Assembly (NCBI RefSeq): GCF_015709515.1
Contig: NZ_JADNQZ010000055.1
Location: 67,650 to 131,649, forward strand
DNA length: 64,000 nucleotides
From: Methylocystis sp. H62
GTDB lineage: Bacteria > Pseudomonadota > Alphaproteobacteria > Rhizobiales > Beijerinckiaceae
Direction of reading: 5' to 3'
The position numbers and the translations under genes are program-made. The notes under the pieces were generated by a model, which was not told the origin of the DNA, made no database searches, and saw only the letters and a program-made list of their open reading frames with translations. Position 1 is the stretch's first letter; the number at the start of each line of letters is the position of its first letter. Below are positions 35,413 through 43,888 of this stretch, piece by piece.

Positions 35413-36065
35413 CCGCAATTCTTCTGGTCGACGACCACCCGATCGTTCGCGAGGGATATCGGCGGCTCTTAGAGCGCCAGCCGGATTACAGAATCGTCGC
35501 CGAAGCCGCTAACGCCGCGGACGCCTACCAAGCCTATCGGAAGGTTTCGCCCGACGTCGTCATCATGGATCTTTCTCTCCCCGGCGCGAGCGGCGTCGAA
35601 GCGGTCCGCCACATCAGGCAGTGGGATAAGGGCGCACGCATTCTGATCTTCACCATGCACAGCGGCGCCGCCTTTGCCCTGAAAGCCTTCGAGGCCGGCG
35701 CGTCCGGCTATGTCACCAAGAGCAGCGACGCCGCGGAGCTGCTCCGCGCCGTGGCGATCGTCGCCAAGGGCGGCCGAGCGCTCAGCGACGACGTCGCACG
35801 CGAGATCGCCGCGGAGCGATTGGGCGAAGGCCGCGCGCTCGTCGATGAGCTTGGCCCCAGAGAGACGGAGATCTTGCGGCTCGTCGCGTCGGGCCGAACG
35901 ACCGAGGACATCGCCGGCATCTTAAATCTCAGTCCGAAAACCGTTCAGAACTACCATTATCAGATCAAATCCAAGATCGGCGCGCGCACCGACGCCCATC
36001 TCGTGTGGCTCGCCATCGGCGCAGGACTTGTCGGCGACGCGTCGGCGACCTCATCGGCCCCCTAA
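35409..36065 (+). CDS. NarL/FixJ family response regulator (FlhR-like)
   Basis: The 218-residue regulator has a receiver domain with acidic pocket LVDDHP, phospho-acceptor Asp in VVIMDLSLPGASG and Lys in GYVTKSSDA. A LuxR-type HTH follows (LGPRETEILRLVASGRTTED, then ILNLSPKTVQNYHYQIKSKI). Its ATG overlaps the kinase stop (ATGA), so the two form one two-component unit. In methylotrophs such pairs sit near DUF3280 genes like the one that follows. Confidence 0.92.
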   Translation: MTAILLVDDHPIVREGYRRLLERQPDYRIVAEAANAADAYQAYRKVSPDVVIMDLSLPGASGVEAVRHIRQWDKGARILIFTMHSGAAFALKAFEAGASGYVTKSSDAAELLRAVAIVAKGGRALSDDVAREIAAERLGEGRALVDELGPRETEILRLVASGRTTEDIAGILNLSPKTVQNYHYQIKSKIGARTDAHLVWLAIGAGLVGDASATSSAP

Positions 36066-36156
36066 AGGAAATTTGCCCAGACCGCCGCAGGCGAAAGGCC
36101 GGAGCTTCCACCGCTTCGCTCAGCTACGCCTTCCTTCTGAACAGCGGAGCCTGGCG

Positions 36157-36717
36157 ATGATTAAGAAGACGCTCACTCACCTTTTGTTATCGGCGCTCGT
36201 CGCCATCGCGACCGGAGCCGTCGCGACCGGCGCTCGCGCCCAATCCTCGCCGCCGTTCAAACTCGCGGTCTTCGACATCGAGCTCGACGATTTCACCGCC
36301 GGGGGTCCGATCGCCGGGGAAAGCCCGGAAGAAACCGCGCGCCTCCAGCGGATGACCGCGCTGGCGCGGGAGCTCCTGACTCAATCCGGGCTGTTCGACA
36401 TCATCGACGGAAGCGCGGCGACGGATCAGAGGGTCAAGGATCATTGGCTGCGCAAGTGCAACGGCTGCGACGCCGACATTGCGCGCACGCTTGGCGCGGA
36501 CCTGTCCTTCGTCTGCTTCTTTCGCAAAGTCAGCGTGATGGAGCAATATCTCGAACTGCGCATTCGCGACGCGCGCACGGGAGAACTGGCGCATATCTCG
36601 CAGACGGATCTGCGGGGAGAAACCGACCAGTCGTGGACCCGTGCGCTGAAGTTCCTGATGAGATATCATCTTGTCGGGCCAGAACTCGCGCGTCGAAATC
36701 ACCCGCTTCAGCCGTGA
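36157..36717 (+). CDS. DUF3280 (DUF2380-like) secreted protein
   Basis: The 186-residue protein has a signal peptide (LTHLLLSALVAIATGAVATG ending ARAQ). A mature domain follows with KLAVFDIELDDFTAGGPIAG, RELLTQSGLFDIIDG, CNGCDADIARTLGADL and VMEQYLELRIRDARTGELAH, which I assign to the DUF3280 family found near C1-oxidation regulators. GGAG lies 8 bases before ATG 36157. The function is unknown. It is 91 bases after the response regulator and may be in its operon. Confidence 0.8.
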   Translation: MIKKTLTHLLLSALVAIATGAVATGARAQSSPPFKLAVFDIELDDFTAGGPIAGESPEETARLQRMTALARELLTQSGLFDIIDGSAATDQRVKDHWLRKCNGCDADIARTLGADLSFVCFFRKVSVMEQYLELRIRDARTGELAHISQTDLRGETDQSWTRALKFLMRYHLVGPELARRNHPLQP

Positions 36718-36881
36718 CGGCGGCGCGCGCTTTCCCTGAGGTGATGGTTAACAGGTTATAACCAACCGCCCCCGAATCGCCCAATTCCACGCCTATTCCG
36801 GCTATGCGCCTTAGGCGCTATTATATGGATGGCGTTTCATGCGATCCCGCGCGTTCAGCGCCGGGTAACGGGGCTAGGCGG

Positions 36882-38309
36882 ATGATCTTCTCGAAGTCCA
36901 CATTGATTGCGGCGGCCAGCGCATTGCTGATCGTGTTTGGCGCCGCAGCGCCCAGCCGCGCGACCCCGTCGATCGTCGTCGACGTCGCGTCGGGGGCCGT
37001 GCTCTCGCATGAACAGGCGACCGCCTCCTGGTATCCCGCCTCCGTGACGAAGCTGATGACGGCCTATGTCGCGCTCGACGCGGTCCGCCAGGGGCGCATC
37101 TCGCTCGAAACGCCGGTGATGATGTCGCCGCGCGCATGCAGCATGGCGCCTTCCAAGATGGGCTTCAGACCCGGCTCGGAAGTCACCCTGCAAAACGCGC
37201 TCGTCATGCTGATGGTGAAATCCGCCAATGACATCGCCGTCGCCATCGCCGAAGGCGTGTCCGGCTCGGTCGAGGCCTTCGCCGACGAGATGAACCGCGA
37301 CTCCGCCGCCCTCGGCATGACGCAGTCGATATGGGTCAATCCCAACGGTCTGCCCGATTCGCGGCAGGTCACGTCGGCCCGCGACCTCGCCATTCTCGGC
37401 CGCGCGCTTTATCTGCAGTTTCCCGAGCACGCCAATCTGTTCAACATCGGCGCGATGCAGCTTGGCAAGCAGATCATCCCCACCCATAACCATCTTCTCG
37501 GCCGCTACGCCGGCGCCGACGGCATGAAGACGGGTTTCACGTGTTCGGCCGGATTTAATCTTGTCGCCTCCGCCACGCGCGGCGGCCGGCGTTTGATCGC
37601 CGTCGTCCTCGGCGCGCCCAATCCGATTCTGCGCACGGCGAAGACGGCGGCGCTGCTCGATCGCGGCTTTCAGAGCGGGGCGGCCGTCGCCTCTTTGGCG
37701 TCCCTGCCCAGCTCCGGCCCAACGGCGGCGCCTGACTTGCGCGAGTCCGTATGCCACCATCGGGGCCCGGCGGCGGCGGAATTCATGGCGGAGATCGAGG
37801 ACGCCTCGGTCCCGGTCGGCTCAGGCGTTCCGCTGCTCGACACGCTCGGCGGCGCTCCGCAGCAGCAGATGAACGCTAAGGAGATCGCGCACCTGCCGCG
37901 CCCGCGTTTTGAGCCTGTGTCCGTCTATGTGGGCCGCGCGCCGGGCTATGCCGGGCCAGTGGCGCGGGCGCGCGCGCCGGGAGCGCCGGTCGGCGAGCAG
38001 CCTGATCTTGCCGCCTATGCGGCGCAGCCTGACGCCGGCGACGCCAGCGCCTCGCCGATCAGCAAGCCGGCGCCCGACGCGGTGTCGCTGCGTCGCGCCA
38101 AACACGCCAAGGCCGTGAAAGCGGCGCGCGCCGCCAAGGCGGCGAAGGCGGACGCCGCAAAGGTCGACGACATCGTCGCCGACGAACCAGCCGCGAAGCC
38201 CAAGGCGGCGAGAAGCGCGACGAAACCGAAAGCGGCCGCGCCGCACGCCGCAGCTCAAAAGCCAGCGGCCTCGAAGGCGCACTCCGCCGCCGAACCGGGC
38301 AAGAGCTGA
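36882..38309 (+). CDS. D-alanyl-D-alanine carboxypeptidase (DacA/DacF type)
   Basis: This periplasmic serine peptidase trims peptidoglycan pentapeptides. After a signal peptide (LIAAASALLIVFGAAAPSRA) come the three penicillin-binding motifs: SVTKLM (SxxK), SANDIA (SxN) and MKTGFT (KTG). The C-terminal 150 residues are Ala/Lys-rich low complexity (KAVKAARAAKAAKADAAKVD), probably a disordered or wall-interacting tail. I chose ATG 36882 because the signal peptide begins there; ATG 36804 is in frame but adds a non-hydrophobic stretch. It belongs to the class usually non-essential but needed for normal shape. Confidence 0.9.
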   Translation: MIFSKSTLIAAASALLIVFGAAAPSRATPSIVVDVASGAVLSHEQATASWYPASVTKLMTAYVALDAVRQGRISLETPVMMSPRACSMAPSKMGFRPGSEVTLQNALVMLMVKSANDIAVAIAEGVSGSVEAFADEMNRDSAALGMTQSIWVNPNGLPDSRQVTSARDLAILGRALYLQFPEHANLFNIGAMQLGKQIIPTHNHLLGRYAGADGMKTGFTCSAGFNLVASATRGGRRLIAVVLGAPNPILRTAKTAALLDRGFQSGAAVASLASLPSSGPTAAPDLRESVCHHRGPAAAEFMAEIEDASVPVGSGVPLLDTLGGAPQQQMNAKEIAHLPRPRFEPVSVYVGRAPGYAGPVARARAPGAPVGEQPDLAAYAAQPDAGDASASPISKPAPDAVSLRRAKHAKAVKAARAAKAAKADAAKVDDIVADEPAAKPKAARSATKPKAAAPHAAAQKPAASKAHSAAEPGKS

Positions 38310-38352
38310 GAATCGCCAGAGGATCAGGGAATCGTAGGGATTTTCTCCTCTC

Positions 38353-38469
38353 CCTCATGCTGAGGAGGCTCCGCAGGAACCGTCTCGAAGCACGAGGGTC
38401 AGGAAAATACGCAAAAACGGGCTTCCTCGTCCTTCGAGACGCGTGCTGCGCACGCTCCTCAGGATGAGG
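38353..38469. repeat. Palindromic dispersed repeat pair (type B)
   Basis: Two inverted copies of a GC-rich element lie between dacA-like and cobW-like genes. The left arm (38353-38398) starts CCTCATGCTGAGGAGGCTCC; the right arm (38425-38469) starts CCTCGTCCTTCGAGACGCGT and ends CTCCTCAGGATGAGG. Such elements are common dispersed palindromes in Hyphomicrobiales and fold as a long hairpin, possibly an RNA stabiliser or terminator for the upstream gene. Confidence 0.75.
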
Positions 38470-38593
38470 CCCCCTTCACGCGATCGCCCCGGGACGAAGG
38501 ATCGTTCGTTCTGGAAACGCGCGGCGTTTTCGGCGAAGATGCGCGCCTTCCGAGAGCAGGAAATTCCTTCTGCTCCGGCGTGAGTTTCGCTGA

Positions 38594-39796
38594 ATGAACG
38601 ATCTGACCATGGCCGCCGCGAGTCGCGCGACGCGCGCGGCGCCGCCGCCAATTCCGCTGACCGTCATCACCGGCTTTCTTGGCGCCGGCAAGACGACGCT
38701 GCTCAACCGACTGCTCGCCTCGCCGGCGCTCGCCGAGACGCTCGTCCTCATCAATGAGTTCGGCGAGATCGGCCTCGATCATCTCTTCATCGAGAAGATC
38801 GACGGCGACATGGTGATGATGAGTTCGGGCTGCGTGTGCTGCTCGATCCGCGGCGATCTGGTGAACACGCTCGAAGATCTGCTGAAGCGGCTCGACAACG
38901 GCCGGATCAAGCCGTTCAAGCGCGTCGTGCTGGAAACGACGGGCCTCGCCGATCCGGCGCCGATCCTGCACACGATCATGTCCCACGCCTATCTGACGAT
39001 GCGCTATCGGCTCGACGGCGTCGTCACGCTCATCGATGCGGTGAATGGCGAAGCGACGCTCGACGCGCATGAGGAAGCCGTCAAACAGGCTGCCGTCGCC
39101 GATCGGCTTGTCATCGCCAAGACGGATCTGCCGCAAGGCGCCGAGCGTGTCGACGCGCTGAAGGCGCGGCTGGCGCGGCTCAATCCAAGCGCCCTACAGC
39201 TTGACGCCGCCAAGGGCGAAGCGACGCCCGAGGCGCTCCTCAACTGCGGCCTCTACGATCCCGAGACCAAGACGCCGCGCGTGAAGGAATGGCTCAACGC
39301 CGAAGCGGTGGAAACAGCGCAGGCGCATGATCACGCGAACCATGACCATGACCATGAGCATCACCATGATCATCACCACGAGGCCCACGACCATCGCCCC
39401 GACGTGAACCGGCATGACGCGCATATCCGCGCCTTCTGCTTTTCCTCCGAGACGCCGCTCACGCCGGCCTCCTTCGACATTTTCATCGACCTTCTGCGCC
39501 ACACTCATGGGCCGCGCATGTTGCGCGTGAAGGGAATCGTGGCGCTGGCCGATGATCCGTCGCGCCCGGTGGCGATCCATGGCGTGCAGCATGTCTTTCA
39601 CCCGCCGCACCGCCTCGACGCTTGGCCCGACGCGGACAGACGCACGCGCATCGTCTTCATCGTCAAGGATCTCGACGAAGGCTTCGTCCGGGGACTCTAC
39701 GGCGCGCTCGTCAATCACCCCGCGCCCGATCGGCCGGACGCGCAGGCGCTCACCGACAATCCGCTCGCGCCCAGGGCGGGCGGCCTGTTCGGCTAG
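38594..39796 (+). CDS. COG0523 (CobW-like) GTP-binding metallochaperone
   Basis: The 400-residue G3E-family GTPase has Walker A VITGFLGAGKTTLLNRLL, the metal motif SSGCVCCSIRGDL (CxCC), switch residues LETTGLADPAPI and an NKxD-like AKTD. Between about residues 240 and 275 there is a His/Asp-rich loop (HDHEHHHDHHHEAHDHRPD) that likely binds zinc, cobalt or nickel. The CobW C-terminal domain follows (GPRMLRVKGIVALADDPSRP). Such proteins deliver metals, often under zinc limitation. No Zur box or metal-enzyme partner is adjacent, so the metal is undetermined. Confidence 0.92.
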   Translation: MNDLTMAAASRATRAAPPPIPLTVITGFLGAGKTTLLNRLLASPALAETLVLINEFGEIGLDHLFIEKIDGDMVMMSSGCVCCSIRGDLVNTLEDLLKRLDNGRIKPFKRVVLETTGLADPAPILHTIMSHAYLTMRYRLDGVVTLIDAVNGEATLDAHEEAVKQAAVADRLVIAKTDLPQGAERVDALKARLARLNPSALQLDAAKGEATPEALLNCGLYDPETKTPRVKEWLNAEAVETAQAHDHANHDHDHEHHHDHHHEAHDHRPDVNRHDAHIRAFCFSSETPLTPASFDIFIDLLRHTHGPRMLRVKGIVALADDPSRPVAIHGVQHVFHPPHRLDAWPDADRRTRIVFIVKDLDEGFVRGLYGALVNHPAPDRPDAQALTDNPLAPRAGGLFG

Positions 39797-39828
39797 AGCA
39801 GGTTCCGAAAAAGCGATCGGGTAGCGCT

Positions 39829-41145
39829 CTAAGGGCGATTGAACAGATCGGAGACGCGACGCTCGGCGTCCTGGAGCGTCTCGATCCATCGAGGCGGCAG
39901 TTTAGCGAATGCGCCTGACGCTTGCGAAGAGAACCAATCGGCGACCGCGTGAGCGATCGACGATATGCTGCTCTCAAGGCGCGATGGCTGACGCATTCCA
40001 CGCAGCCAGAAGGCCAGCGTCGGGAACGCCGTGACGGTCACCATCGCGGCGCCCACAAGCGCGGAAGCCGTCTCTGGCGCCATCTGTCCCCTCCCGACGC
40101 CGAGATAGGTGAGCGCGACGACAAGCGGCAGGGTGGTCGACGACAACAGCCCCAGCGCCGGCATGTCCCGCTCGGGCAGCGTCCCGCGAAAAAGATTCAG
40201 CGGCGCGAGACGAATGAGCAGGAAGGCGACGCAAAAAAACGCGAAGAGCGCGACGGTCGCCGGGCTCCTGACGAGCGCCACGAAGTCAAATGACGCGCCG
40301 CTCTCGATAAAAAACAGCGGAATCAAAAAACCGGAGCCGATGGCGGTCAAACGATCATTGAGGATTTCGGCCTTGGTGCCCCGCACCAGCACCGCGACGG
40401 CCATGCCCGCCATATAGGAGCCGACCACAAGCTCCATCCCCAGCCTGTCGGCGAATGAGACGAAGCCAAGCAAGACGACGAGCGCGATTCGAATAGGCAG
40501 AAGCTCGCCGTCGCCAAGCCAATACACGATGCTTTCGGCCAACCGGTCCGAACGCGCGGTCTTGAGAAAAAAGATCGCGGCAAGCCCGAGCGCGATGAAA
40601 AGCGCGCTTAACAGCGTCTGGTGGAGATGATGATTGTGCTGCGCCAGAACGATCGAGGCGAGAATGAGCGGTCCAAGTTCGCTGACGGCCGCGACGCCAA
40701 GGACGTAGCGTCCGAATTCATTATCGAGGTCCCCCGACTGCCGCAAAACGGGGATCAAGATGCCGAACGCCGTGGTCGGTAGGATCAGCGCGACGAGCAG
40801 CGGCGCCTCGATGAGGCCAACGAGATAAAGCGCTCCGGAAATAATGACCGAAAGGCTCAATGAAATGAGCCATGCGAAAAGTCCCAGGCGAAGCGGCTTT
40901 CCGGTTATTTCCTTCTGATTGAACTCGAAGCCCGCCTGAAAAAACAAATAGACCAGGCCAAACTCCATCAAAAAATTGACGGCGCCATCCGCCGCCACCA
41001 GCCCTGCCCCGCTCGGACCGACGAGCATGCCCAGCAACAGTTCGATGGCGACGATCGGCGCGCGCGCAAACGCCGGAACTCTGTTGAGCAGCGGCGCGAG
41101 CACGGCGATGCAGGAGATGACGAAGATCGTGTGGAATTCGCTCAT
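39829..41145 (-). CDS. Cation:proton antiporter, CPA2/KefB-like
   Basis: The 438-residue protein has about 12 hydrophobic segments, starting with FHTIFVISCIAVLAPLLNRV. It has the CPA2 hallmarks PIVAIELLLGMLVGPSGAGL and ALILPTTAFGILIPVLRQ, and GDLDNEFGRYVLGVAAVSEL. It lacks a RCK/TrkA nucleotide-binding domain, so it is a short form. It is a K+ or Na+/H+ exchanger of the inner membrane. It stands alone, convergent with the cobW-like gene (32-base gap). Confidence 0.9.
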   Translation of the reverse strand: MSEFHTIFVISCIAVLAPLLNRVPAFARAPIVAIELLLGMLVGPSGAGLVAADGAVNFLMEFGLVYLFFQAGFEFNQKEITGKPLRLGLFAWLISLSLSVIISGALYLVGLIEAPLLVALILPTTAFGILIPVLRQSGDLDNEFGRYVLGVAAVSELGPLILASIVLAQHNHHLHQTLLSALFIALGLAAIFFLKTARSDRLAESIVYWLGDGELLPIRIALVVLLGFVSFADRLGMELVVGSYMAGMAVAVLVRGTKAEILNDRLTAIGSGFLIPLFFIESGASFDFVALVRSPATVALFAFFCVAFLLIRLAPLNLFRGTLPERDMPALGLLSSTTLPLVVALTYLGVGRGQMAPETASALVGAAMVTVTAFPTLAFWLRGMRQPSRLESSISSIAHAVADWFSSQASGAFAKLPPRWIETLQDAERRVSDLFNRP

Positions 41146-41319
41146 GGGGGCGTCAATCTCCTAAGGGCCGCTTGGCGCCGTAACGGCGGCGCGCCGGCGG
41201 TCCGACTCGACCGATGATTCTTTTCCTGAGCCTTACGATGCGATAGGATTCCGCCTGCGCTCAAGCCCTGAATTATCGAGCGAAGCGCGCGCGCAGATTC
41301 ATTTTAGCGGATTTCGGCC

Positions 41320-42087
41320 ATGACGCGGCTCGTGAAGGAGGGCCTGCTTCGACCCCTGGCGCGGGCGGGACATGCGCTCCTCGACCTCATCTATCCGCCC
41401 TCCTGCCTCGTCTGCCGAAGGGCGGTCGCCGCTCATGGCGCGATCTGCGCCGAGTGCTGGCGCGACATCGCCTTCATCGAGCGCCCCTATTGCGAGCGGC
41501 TCGGCACGCCGTTCGAGCGCGACCTGGCGCAACCGGGGCTGATCTCGCTGGAAGCTGCCGCCAACCCGCCCGCCTTCGGCCGCGCCAGGGCCGTCGCGCG
41601 CTACGACAGCGACAAGGCCCGCGCTTTGGCGCACCGGCTGAAATATTACGATCGGCTGGAGCTCGCCGAGCCGATGGGCCGCTGGATGGCGCGGGCCGGC
41701 GCCGAACTCCTCGCCGACGCCGACGTGATCGTCCCCATCCCCTTGCACCGGCTGCGGATTTTGGCGCGGCGGTTCAACCAGTCGGCGGCCCTGGCGCAGT
41801 CGATCGCGCGCGAGAGCGCCGTGCCGGCGGAGACCATGGCGCTGCAGCGCGTCAAGCCGACGGCGCCGCAGGTGGGGCTGACGCGGGCGCAGCGCGCCGC
41901 CAATCTCTCCGGCGCCTTTCGCGTCGACCCGGAGCGGGCGGACGCCATCCACGGGCGCAATGTGGTGCTGGTGGACGATGTGCTGACCACGGGGGCGACC
42001 GCCAACGCCGCGACTCGCGCTTTGCTCAAGGCGGGCGCGGCGCGCGTCGATCTCCTCGTCTTCGCGCGGGCCGTGACAAGCGCCTAG
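41320..42087 (+). CDS. ComF family phosphoribosyltransferase-like protein
   Basis: The 255-residue protein has an N-terminal double zinc ribbon (LIYPPSCLVCRRAVAAHGAI, with CAECW) and a PRTase motif VVLVDDVLTTGATANAATRA. YDSDKARALAHRLKYYDRLE and RRFNQSAALAQSIA are conserved ComF stretches. ComF supports DNA uptake and repair of incoming DNA in competent bacteria, though many carriers are not known to be competent. It heads a run with grxC and the DUF1178 gene. Confidence 0.92.
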   Translation: MTRLVKEGLLRPLARAGHALLDLIYPPSCLVCRRAVAAHGAICAECWRDIAFIERPYCERLGTPFERDLAQPGLISLEAAANPPAFGRARAVARYDSDKARALAHRLKYYDRLELAEPMGRWMARAGAELLADADVIVPIPLHRLRILARRFNQSAALAQSIARESAVPAETMALQRVKPTAPQVGLTRAQRAANLSGAFRVDPERADAIHGRNVVLVDDVLTTGATANAATRALLKAGAARVDLLVFARAVTSA

Positions 42088-42108
42088 GCGCAGGCGTATA
42101 AGCGCGCC

Positions 42109-42381
42109 ATGGCCCCCCGCATCGAAATCTACACAACGCCGACCTGCCCCTATTGCCTCGCAGCGAAACGGCTGCTGACGCAAAAGGGCGCCGCCTTTGA
42201 AGAGATCTCGGTGGCGTGGGACCCGCTCGGACGCCGCCGCATGACCCAGCGCGCCAATGGCCGCTCGACCGTCCCGCAGATCTTCATCGACGACAAGCAC
42301 ATCGGCGGCTGCGACGAGCTTCACGCGCTCGAAGGCGAGGGAAAGCTCGACGCGCTCCTCGCCGATGGAGCGACGCCATGA
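42109..42381 (+). CDS. grxC: Glutaredoxin 3
   Basis: The 90-residue protein has the dithiol CPYC site (IYTTPTCPYCLAAKRLLTQK) and the cis-Pro loop STVPQIFIDDKHIGGCDEL of GrxC. It reduces protein disulfides with glutathione. Its ATG is 21 bases after comF, and its stop overlaps the next start by 4 bases (ATGA). Confidence 0.96.
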   Translation: MAPRIEIYTTPTCPYCLAAKRLLTQKGAAFEEISVAWDPLGRRRMTQRANGRSTVPQIFIDDKHIGGCDELHALEGEGKLDALLADGATP

Positions 42382-42776
42382 TCCGCTACTCCCTCATCTG
42401 CGACGCCGGCCACAGCTTCGACAGCTGGTTTCGCGACAGCGCAGGATTTGAAAAACAGGCGGCCGAAGGACAGATCGCCTGCCCCTTCTGCGACTCGACG
42501 AAGATTACGCGCGACGTCATGGCGCCCCATATCGCCAAGCCGCGCGACGACGCGGCGCATGATCTGCGCGTGAAGCTGCGCGAACTCCACGACACGGTGG
42601 TCGCGCATACCGAAGACGTCGGCGACCGCTTCCCCGAGGAAGCACGCGCCATGGAGGACGGCGAAACGGAACGTCGCGCCATCCGCGGCCGCGCCACATT
42701 CGAAGAAGCGAAGGCGCTGCTCGAAGAGGGAATCGAGATTCTGCCGATCCCGGGTCTGCCCAGCGACAGCAACTGA
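42378..42776 (+). CDS. DUF1178 family protein
   Basis: The 132-residue protein begins MIRYSLICDAGHSFDSWFRD with IACPFCDSTKITRDVMAPHI, a zinc-ribbon-like N-terminus typical of DUF1178. RAMEDGETERRAIRGRATFE is the conserved second half. The function is unknown, but it is co-located with grxC across alphaproteobacteria. It starts within the grxC stop, so it is coupled. Confidence 0.92.
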   Translation: MIRYSLICDAGHSFDSWFRDSAGFEKQAAEGQIACPFCDSTKITRDVMAPHIAKPRDDAAHDLRVKLRELHDTVVAHTEDVGDRFPEEARAMEDGETERRAIRGRATFEEAKALLEEGIEILPIPGLPSDSN

Positions 42777-42778
42777 AC

Positions 42779-43867
42779 TTGCCGGCTCCGGTCGTCATTG
42801 TCGGCGCCAGTTTTTCTGGACTGGCCTGCGCTCATGCGCTCGCGGAACGCGGCGTCGCCACAACCATTATCGAACGCAAATCCGAGCCCGGCGAAAAGCC
42901 GCATACGACGGGCATTCTCGTACGCGAGGCGGTGGACGAGATCGATTGGCTCGGGCCGCTGCCAAAACACATCACGCGACGCGTTGAAGGCGTGCGGCTC
43001 TATGCGCCCGATATGCGCTGCATCGATCTTTCCGCGCCGGGCTATTATTTTCTTGCAACCGACACGCCGGAGCTGATGCGCCTGCTCGCGCGTCGTTGCC
43101 AGGCGGCCGGCGTGCGCCTTCAATATGGCGCGCCGTTCACCAAAGCGACGGCGCAGGCGAATGGCTATGCGCTGCCGGACGGCGCGGAAGCCTGCTATCT
43201 CGTCGGCGCCGACGGCCCGAAGTCGCATGTCGCGAAGACGCTCTCGCTTGGCGAGAATCGTCAGTTTATTTTCGGCGTGGAACATGAGTATGAAGGCGTC
43301 GATTTCGACGCGAGCGATCGGCTGCATTGCTTCATCGATAAGCGCCTCGCGCCGGGCTACATCGGCTGGATCATCGCCGGCGTCGGCGTGACGCAAGTCG
43401 GTCTCGCGCGAAGGAGTGGCGTCGGCGGGATCGCCGAAGCGAAGACCGCGATGACGGCATTTTTGAAAAAGATCGCGCCCATCGCCGATTTTCGTGATTG
43501 CGCGCCGACGAATGTGCGGGCTGGGCTCATTCCTTGCGGCGGTCTCGTTTCGCCGCTCGCGGCTCCGCGCGCGCTGCTTGTCGGCGACGCCGCCGGCATG
43601 GTTTCACCCGTCACGGCCGGCGGCATTCATACGGCGTTGCGTCATGGACGCGCCGCCGGCGTCGCCATCGCGGATTTTCTCAACGGACGCAAGGCTGATC
43701 CAGCGCAATGGCTGCCCGATTCCTATCCACGTTTTCGCTTAAAGCGGACGCTGCGCTGGAGCTATGACAATTTTCAAAGCGACGCGGCGTTCAATCTGCT
43801 GCTGCGCTCTTCCGCCATGCGCGCAGCGGCAAGCGTCGTATTTTTCCACAGAATGCGCGCGCGGTGA
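42779..43867 (+). CDS. FAD-dependent oxidoreductase, geranylgeranyl reductase/halogenase-like
   Basis: The 362-residue flavoprotein begins with PVVIVGASFSGLACAHALAE (Rossmann FAD motif) and ends with LLVGDAAGMVSPVTAGGIHT, the second FAD motif (GD) of the p-hydroxybenzoate hydroxylase/geranylgeranyl reductase superfamily. The start is TTG 42779, 2 bases after the DUF1178 stop; no ATG is available before the FAD motif. The substrate is unknown; lipid or quinone reduction or hydroxylation are the main options. Confidence 0.85.
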   Translation: MPAPVVIVGASFSGLACAHALAERGVATTIIERKSEPGEKPHTTGILVREAVDEIDWLGPLPKHITRRVEGVRLYAPDMRCIDLSAPGYYFLATDTPELMRLLARRCQAAGVRLQYGAPFTKATAQANGYALPDGAEACYLVGADGPKSHVAKTLSLGENRQFIFGVEHEYEGVDFDASDRLHCFIDKRLAPGYIGWIIAGVGVTQVGLARRSGVGGIAEAKTAMTAFLKKIAPIADFRDCAPTNVRAGLIPCGGLVSPLAAPRALLVGDAAGMVSPVTAGGIHTALRHGRAAGVAIADFLNGRKADPAQWLPDSYPRFRLKRTLRWSYDNFQSDAAFNLLLRSSAMRAAASVVFFHRMRAR

Positions 43868-43888
43868 GGCGCATGTCCTGCGCCGTCA

